From an uncultured Rhodanobacteraceae bacterium (lineage in GTDB: Bacteria; Pseudomonadota; Gammaproteobacteria; Xanthomonadales; SZUA-5): a DNA stretch of 10,373 nt. Position numbers and translations under genes: made by a program. The stretch is taken from contig CALEZI010000074.1 in NCBI GenBank assembly GCA_937928755.1, positions 1 to 10,373 of the forward strand, in the 5' to 3' direction. Shown piece after piece: positions 6,872 to 10,373 of this stretch. Position 1 is the first letter of the stretch; each line of letters starts with the position of its first letter. The notes under the pieces were generated by a model, which did not search any database, was not told the DNA's origin, and saw nothing but the letters and a program-made list of their open reading frames with translations.

Positions 6872-8542
6872 ATGGGCTTCATTCAAGCGCCACCGGAGTT
6901 GGCCAATCCCTACCTCACCGACCGCGTGCTGCAATCGTGCCTGCGTCGCGCCCTGCCGCATTCCTTGTTTGAGCACTTCCACGAGGAGGCCAACGAGCTC
7001 GGGCAGGTGGTCGCCGATGAGTTGTATCCGCAACAACTTGCGGAACGCCTGGTGGAACCACGACACATTCCATTCGATCCGTGGGGACGACGCATCGATT
7101 TGATCGAGCTGACGCCGCTGTGGCAACGGATGCCGGCAGTGGCAACTCGATTCGGGCTGGTCTGGCATGGCTACGACAGCAGCAAAGGCGCCCACTCCAG
7201 GCTGTTCCAGTTCGGCATGGTGTATCTCGCGACTGCCGCCTCTGATTTCTACGCCTGCCCGTTGGCAATGACCGACGGCGCCGCCCGCGCGCTGATCGAA
7301 TCCGGCAACGAAACGCTGGTGCGTCGCGCAGTACCCCACCTGACCTCGCGCGAGGCCGCCACGCTGTGGACCAGCGGCCAGTGGATGACCGAGACCAGCG
7401 GCGGATCGGACGTCGGCGGCACCGAAACGCGCGCGGAACGCGACGCCGACGGCCAATGGCGCGCACATGGCCGCAAATGGTTCACCTCCGCAGCAACTTC
7501 GGAGATGGCGCTGCTGCTCGCGCGTCCGGACGGCAATCCCGACGGCACCGACGGTCTGGCGCTGTTCTATTGCGAGCCACGGGATCGCGCCGGACGCCTG
7601 CAGAACATCATCGTCGATCGGCTCAAGGACAAACTGGGCAGCCGCAAGTTGCCGACGGCCGAGCTGACGCTAACGGGAGCGCCGGTGGATCTGGTCGGCG
7701 AGCCACGCCGCGGCGTCCGCATGATCGCTCCGGTGCTCAACCAGACCCGGTTGTGGAACGCGTTCGCCGCGCTGAGCTATTTTCGCCGCGGCCTGCAATT
7801 GCTGCGTGACTACGGCGATCGCCGCCGCGTGTTCGACCATCTGCTGCGCGATCAGCCCTTGCACCAGCAGACGCTTGCCGGGTTGCAGGCCGAGTTCGAG
7901 GGCGGCTTGCAACTCGCGCTGTACAGCGCCGAACTGTTGGGCAAGGCCGAACACGGCGTGCTCGATGATCGCCATCGCCTGTTGCTGCGCTTGCTGATCC
8001 CCATCACCAAGCTGCTCACCGCCCGGCAGGCGGTGGCCGGTATCAGCGAAATCGTCGAGGGCTTCGGCGGCGCCGGTTACATCGAAGACACCGGCCTGCC
8101 CGGGTTGCTGCGCGATTGTCAGGTGTTCAGCATCTGGGAAGGCACCACCAACGTACTGTCGCTCGATGCCCTCAAGGTCTTGCGAGCAGAGGGCACCTGG
8201 GCCGCTGTGCATGGCGCGCTGTTGGCACTGACCGGGCAGGCCGGCAGCGATGAGGAAGCCCTTTCGGCCATGATTCGCGACAGCTACCGCAAGGCACACG
8301 ATTGCTATCAGGCAGCCGCCGAGCTCAATCACACCGAGGCGCATGCGCGCGCGATCGCCATGACCCTGGGCCGCACCTTTGAACTGGCCCTGCTGGTGCG
8401 CCACGCCGCCTGGGCCGCTCGTGCCGAAGACGACCGCCGACCCATGGCGGCAGCGCGCCGCTTCGCACTGCACGGTGTGGATCGCATGCAGATCGGCGAC
8501 GACCTGGATTCGCGCCTGCTCGCAACCGATGAACTGGAGTAG
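6872..8542 (+). CDS. AidB-like acyl-CoA dehydrogenase family flavoprotein
   Basis: At 556 residues this is close to AidB (about 540) and longer than ordinary acyl-CoA dehydrogenases (about 380-400). Family blocks in order: an N-terminal segment with NPYLTDRVLQ and DPWGRRIDLIELTPLW (12-21, 69-84) that aligns with the AidB N-terminal extension; the flavin-binding motif WMTETSGGSDVG (171-182); GRKWFTSA (200-207); RLKDKLGSRKLPTAELTL (250-267), almost as in AidB; and the C-terminal EGFGGAGYIEDTGLP (396-410) and IWEGTTNVLSLDALKVL (421-437), with E423 at the position of the usual catalytic base. Residues 440-556 form a helical tail where AidB has its DNA-binding domain. It should bind FAD; E. coli AidB is part of the adaptive response to alkylation damage, but its substrate is unsettled. 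An AGGG lies about 11 bases before the ATG. The asparaginase-like gene follows 4 bases after the stop. An ordinary fatty-acid or amino-acid catabolic role is possible, so I give no symbol. Confidence 0.9.
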   Translation: MGFIQAPPELANPYLTDRVLQSCLRRALPHSLFEHFHEEANELGQVVADELYPQQLAERLVEPRHIPFDPWGRRIDLIELTPLWQRMPAVATRFGLVWHGYDSSKGAHSRLFQFGMVYLATAASDFYACPLAMTDGAARALIESGNETLVRRAVPHLTSREAATLWTSGQWMTETSGGSDVGGTETRAERDADGQWRAHGRKWFTSAATSEMALLLARPDGNPDGTDGLALFYCEPRDRAGRLQNIIVDRLKDKLGSRKLPTAELTLTGAPVDLVGEPRRGVRMIAPVLNQTRLWNAFAALSYFRRGLQLLRDYGDRRRVFDHLLRDQPLHQQTLAGLQAEFEGGLQLALYSAELLGKAEHGVLDDRHRLLLRLLIPITKLLTARQAVAGISEIVEGFGGAGYIEDTGLPGLLRDCQVFSIWEGTTNVLSLDALKVLRAEGTWAAVHGALLALTGQAGSDEEALSAMIRDSYRKAHDCYQAAAELNHTEAHARAIAMTLGRTFELALLVRHAAWAARAEDDRRPMAAARRFALHGVDRMQIGDDLDSRLLATDELE

Positions 8543-8546
8543 CCCC

Positions 8547-9032
8547 ATGCAACACCTCACCATCGTGAGCACCGGCGGCACCATCGACAAGATCTACTTC
8601 GACGACCTGTCGACCTTCCAGGTTGGCGAGCCCGAGATCGGCAAGATCCTGTCGGCCTTCGGCGTCGGATTCAGCTACGAAGTGATCGCACTGATGCGCA
8701 AGGACAGCCTGCATCTGACCGACGAGGACCGCCAGTTGCTCCGGCGTACCATCGCCGAGCAGCCGCACGCGCATGTGCTGGTCACCCACGGCACCGACAC
8801 CATGGTCGATACCGCCAAAGTGCTGGCCGGCATTCCCGACAAGACCATCGTGCTGACCGGCGCACTCAACCCTGCACGCTTCCAGAACTCCGACGCGGTC
8901 TTCAACATCGGCTGCGCCATTGGCGCGGTGCAAGTGCTGCCGCCCGGCACCTACATCGCCATGAGCGGCCGCGTCTGGGACCCGGCCAAAGTGCGCAAGA
9001 ACCGCGACGCCAATCGGTTTGAACCGGTGTAG
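8547..9032 (+). CDS. Short asparaginase-like protein (N-terminal domain only)
   Basis: This 161-residue protein matches the N-terminal catalytic domain of bacterial L-asparaginases (PF00710 type), which hydrolyse asparagine to aspartate and ammonia. Motifs: STGGTID (8-14) with candidate nucleophile T12; THGTDTM (80-86) with T83 and D84; and DKTIVLTGALNP (98-109) with K99, together corresponding to the T12/T89/D90/K162 set of E. coli asparaginase II. Full enzymes are about 330 residues; the C-terminal domain that completes the dimer interface is absent. I found no asparaginase-like sequence in other frames after the stop, so this looks like a natural short family rather than a frameshift. There is no signal peptide, so it is cytoplasmic. 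The ATG is fixed by GGAG at 8536-8539, which overlaps the end of the dehydrogenase gene, implying coupled expression. Amidase activity on asparagine is unproven. Confidence 0.87.
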   Translation: MQHLTIVSTGGTIDKIYFDDLSTFQVGEPEIGKILSAFGVGFSYEVIALMRKDSLHLTDEDRQLLRRTIAEQPHAHVLVTHGTDTMVDTAKVLAGIPDKTIVLTGALNPARFQNSDAVFNIGCAIGAVQVLPPGTYIAMSGRVWDPAKVRKNRDANRFEPV

Positions 9033-9361
9033 GTGCTGCACGAAAAGTGCTGCGCATGGCCCGAGCAAGCAGCCTGACGCTCCAATTGCCGGTTCGGAAA
9101 GCTTGTCCGCCGGCCCTTTCGTGCCTTCCCTGCAACTTGACCGCGCCGCCAGGATCACTGAACCACGAATTCCGAAGCATGGTCGCCAACAGCCGGAACC
9201 GTGACCCCGCACATGATTCTGCAGGCTCAGGCCAAGTTACTCGACCAGGCGGCGCTAGCGGCGCAATCTGTGGTCGTTCGACATAACGCCCATTGCGCAC
9301 ACCGGCCTTGTCGCCGCCGTCCACTGTACGCGGCGCATTGCCTTTGCCGTCGCCGTTCAGG
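9033..9361. other. Intergenic spacer with inverted repeats, no supported gene
   Basis: No credible gene lies between the asparaginase-like gene and the converging transposase gene. Short open frames are low in plausibility. Besides the hairpin at 9088-9114, GCGCAAT (9261-9267) and ATTGCGC (9292-9298) are perfect 7-base inverted arms enclosing a second, smaller stem: GTCG (9273-9276) pairing with CGAC (9279-9282). On the minus strand, bases about 9337-9366 read as a DLNGDGKG-like peptide, reminiscent of calcium-binding repeats, but without a gene around it. Strong terminators with T-runs are not apparent for either converging gene. Confidence 0.5.
9088..9114 (+). terminator. GC-rich hairpin after the asparaginase-like gene, possible weak terminator
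   Basis: GCCGG (9088-9092) plus CGGA (9095-9098) pair with TCCG (9106-9109) plus CCGGC (9110-9114): nine base pairs with a two-base TT bulge and a 7-base loop. It begins 55 bases after the stop codon and is followed by CCTTTCG, a poor T-tract. It could be a weak terminator or a REP-like hairpin. Confidence 0.4.
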
Positions 9362-10336
9362 TCAGATCCGCATCGTCGCCAGCGCTCGCGCCATCGCAAT
9401 GCCGCGCAGCCAGCACTGGCCCATCACCGCCGCCTTCTCGATCAGGCTCTCGACCTCGCCCATTGCCCGGCTGTAATCCGACTTCACGGCCAGCACCTGG
9501 CGCGTCCAGATATCAGGTCGATAGCCCAGACGCACCAGCGCCGCTGGCGCCGCGCCTTCGATTGCGCCGCGCTTGTCGGCGCGGATCTGGCGGCCGGTGT
9601 AGTCGACCAGACTCAGGTACTCGGCCTGCGTCATCTGCAGCACACTCAAGCCACGGATGCCGGAGATCGGCGCCAGCGGTCGATCGGCCGCTACCGACTC
9701 CTGCTCGATCGCGGCCAGCCGCACACGCGCGCTGGTGTGTTTCGACGCCTCCAGGGTGTCGCAGATCTTCGCCCGTACCGGATTCAGGTCGACATACGCC
9801 ATCGCCGCCAGCACCGCATCGTCGTCGAGCAGCGACTGGCACTTGAATCGGCCCTCCCAAAACCTGCCCTTGCAGATGTCCTCCCGATTTGCAGCCCGTG
9901 CGATCGGCTCCACCAGGCAGCGCATGAACCACGACAGATTGGCCAAGCGCTCGCGCAAGTCCTTGATACGCTCCGCATTGCCAGCCAGCACCTCGACGCG
10001 CATCCCAGCGTTCTGATCCTGGCGCGGATACAACCGCGTCCAGCGCTCGGCCACCTCGTCGTCCGACCACTTCGCCACCGCTTCCGGCACCGTCTGCACC
10101 ACCACATGAAGATGGTTGCTCATCACCGCATAACCCCAGATCGACACGCCAAAGATCCCGGCCAACTCGTGAATACGATCCTCCACCCACTGCCGACGGT
10201 GCTCGAACGAGCGACCCGTCAGCCGATCCTCCCCACACAGAAACGCCCGGCGCACGCAGCGCGACACGCAATGGAAGGTTCCAGCGGAACCCTTGGGAAT
10301 CAGGATCGAGCGGGCGTACGTCATGGGATACAGCAT
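9362..10336 (-). CDS. HUH/Y1-type transposase, REP-associated (RAYT-like)
   Basis: This 324-residue protein belongs to the IS200/RAYT superfamily of single-strand transposases (PF01797 type). The metal-binding HUH motif is H75-L-H77, in the block MSNHLHVVVQ (72-81). The conserved block GRFWEGRFKCQSLL (157-170) and AMAYVDLNPVRA (178-189) follow; Y181 is the likely DNA-attacking tyrosine. It is longer than IS200 TnpA (about 150 residues), with a helical tail after about residue 200, as in solitary transposases of this group. These enzymes cut and join single-stranded DNA at hairpins. An in-frame stop lies just upstream (10358-10360), so the gene starts inside the window; ATG at 10336 or four codons later (10324) are both possible, and neither has a clear ribosome-binding site. 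No flanking direct repeats or partner gene were seen, so it is probably a domesticated, single-copy enzyme rather than an intact insertion sequence. Confidence 0.87.
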   Translation of the reverse strand: MLYPMTYARSILIPKGSAGTFHCVSRCVRRAFLCGEDRLTGRSFEHRRQWVEDRIHELAGIFGVSIWGYAVMSNHLHVVVQTVPEAVAKWSDDEVAERWTRLYPRQDQNAGMRVEVLAGNAERIKDLRERLANLSWFMRCLVEPIARAANREDICKGRFWEGRFKCQSLLDDDAVLAAMAYVDLNPVRAKICDTLEASKHTSARVRLAAIEQESVAADRPLAPISGIRGLSVLQMTQAEYLSLVDYTGRQIRADKRGAIEGAAPAALVRLGYRPDIWTRQVLAVKSDYSRAMGEVESLIEKAAVMGQCWLRGIAMARALATMRI

Positions 10337-10354
10337 CGGCCGCTTGGCTGGCCG
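10337..10354. other. Inverted repeat abutting the transposase start
   Basis: CGGCC (10337-10341) and GGCCG (10350-10354) are perfect 5-base arms around the 8-base loop GCTTGGCT, touching the first start codon of the minus-strand transposase gene. It could hide the translation start in the mRNA or be a recognition hairpin. The window ends 19 bases further on, so its full extent is unknown. Confidence 0.3.
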
Positions 10355-10373
10355 TCGTCAGTCGGAAAAGCGC

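Noticed and set aside
7670..8590. 306-residue minus-strand frame opposite the dehydrogenase gene
   Set aside because: It overlaps strongly supported family motifs on the plus strand and has no family resemblance of its own.
9033..9286. Possible frameshifted C-terminal asparaginase domain downstream of the short asparaginase gene
   Set aside because: The forward frames read here show no asparaginase-like motifs, so the short protein is not explained by a frameshift.

Overview
The window is high-GC DNA with the look of an environmental gammaproteobacterium, probably Lysobacterales (Xanthomonadales). This rests on family content: an IPTL-CTERM surface protein, an AidB-like dehydrogenase, a triple-BON periplasmic protein and a REP-associated-type transposase. 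It is inference; no rRNA, tRNA or marker gene is present. I see no CRISPR array and no complete insertion sequence.

Layout. Bases 1-619 hold no gene I can support, and are partly AT-rich, with a candidate promoter and a dyad. Bases 620-3493 (+) encode a 957-residue secreted protein: signal peptide, DUF3494 (ice-binding-like) domain, five tandem DUF7933/DUF11-like domains of about 134 residues, and a C-terminal IPTL sorting signal. A strong terminator follows and may also serve the converging genes. On the minus strand lie a 57-residue two-helix membrane protein (3727-3900), a palindrome cluster, a terminator, a triple-BON periplasmic protein (4177-4992) and a 435-residue carrier of the ATP/ADP-translocase-like group (5268-6575). 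A divergent intergenic region separates these from a plus-strand pair: an AidB-like acyl-CoA dehydrogenase (6872-8542) and, 4 bases later, a 161-residue single-domain asparaginase-like protein (8547-9032). After a 329-base spacer rich in inverted repeats comes a minus-strand HUH/Y1-type transposase (9362-10336).

How they fit. The BON protein and the small membrane protein look like envelope or stress-maintenance genes. The dehydrogenase and short asparaginase are almost certainly co-transcribed. The large secreted protein stands alone; its sorting protease (exosortase H type) must be encoded elsewhere. No new multi-gene system is evident. The items most worth following are the homogenised repeat array with its atypical sorting signal, the dehydrogenase-asparaginase pair, the nucleotide-carrier-like protein in an apparently free-living genome, and the palindromic elements near the transposase.
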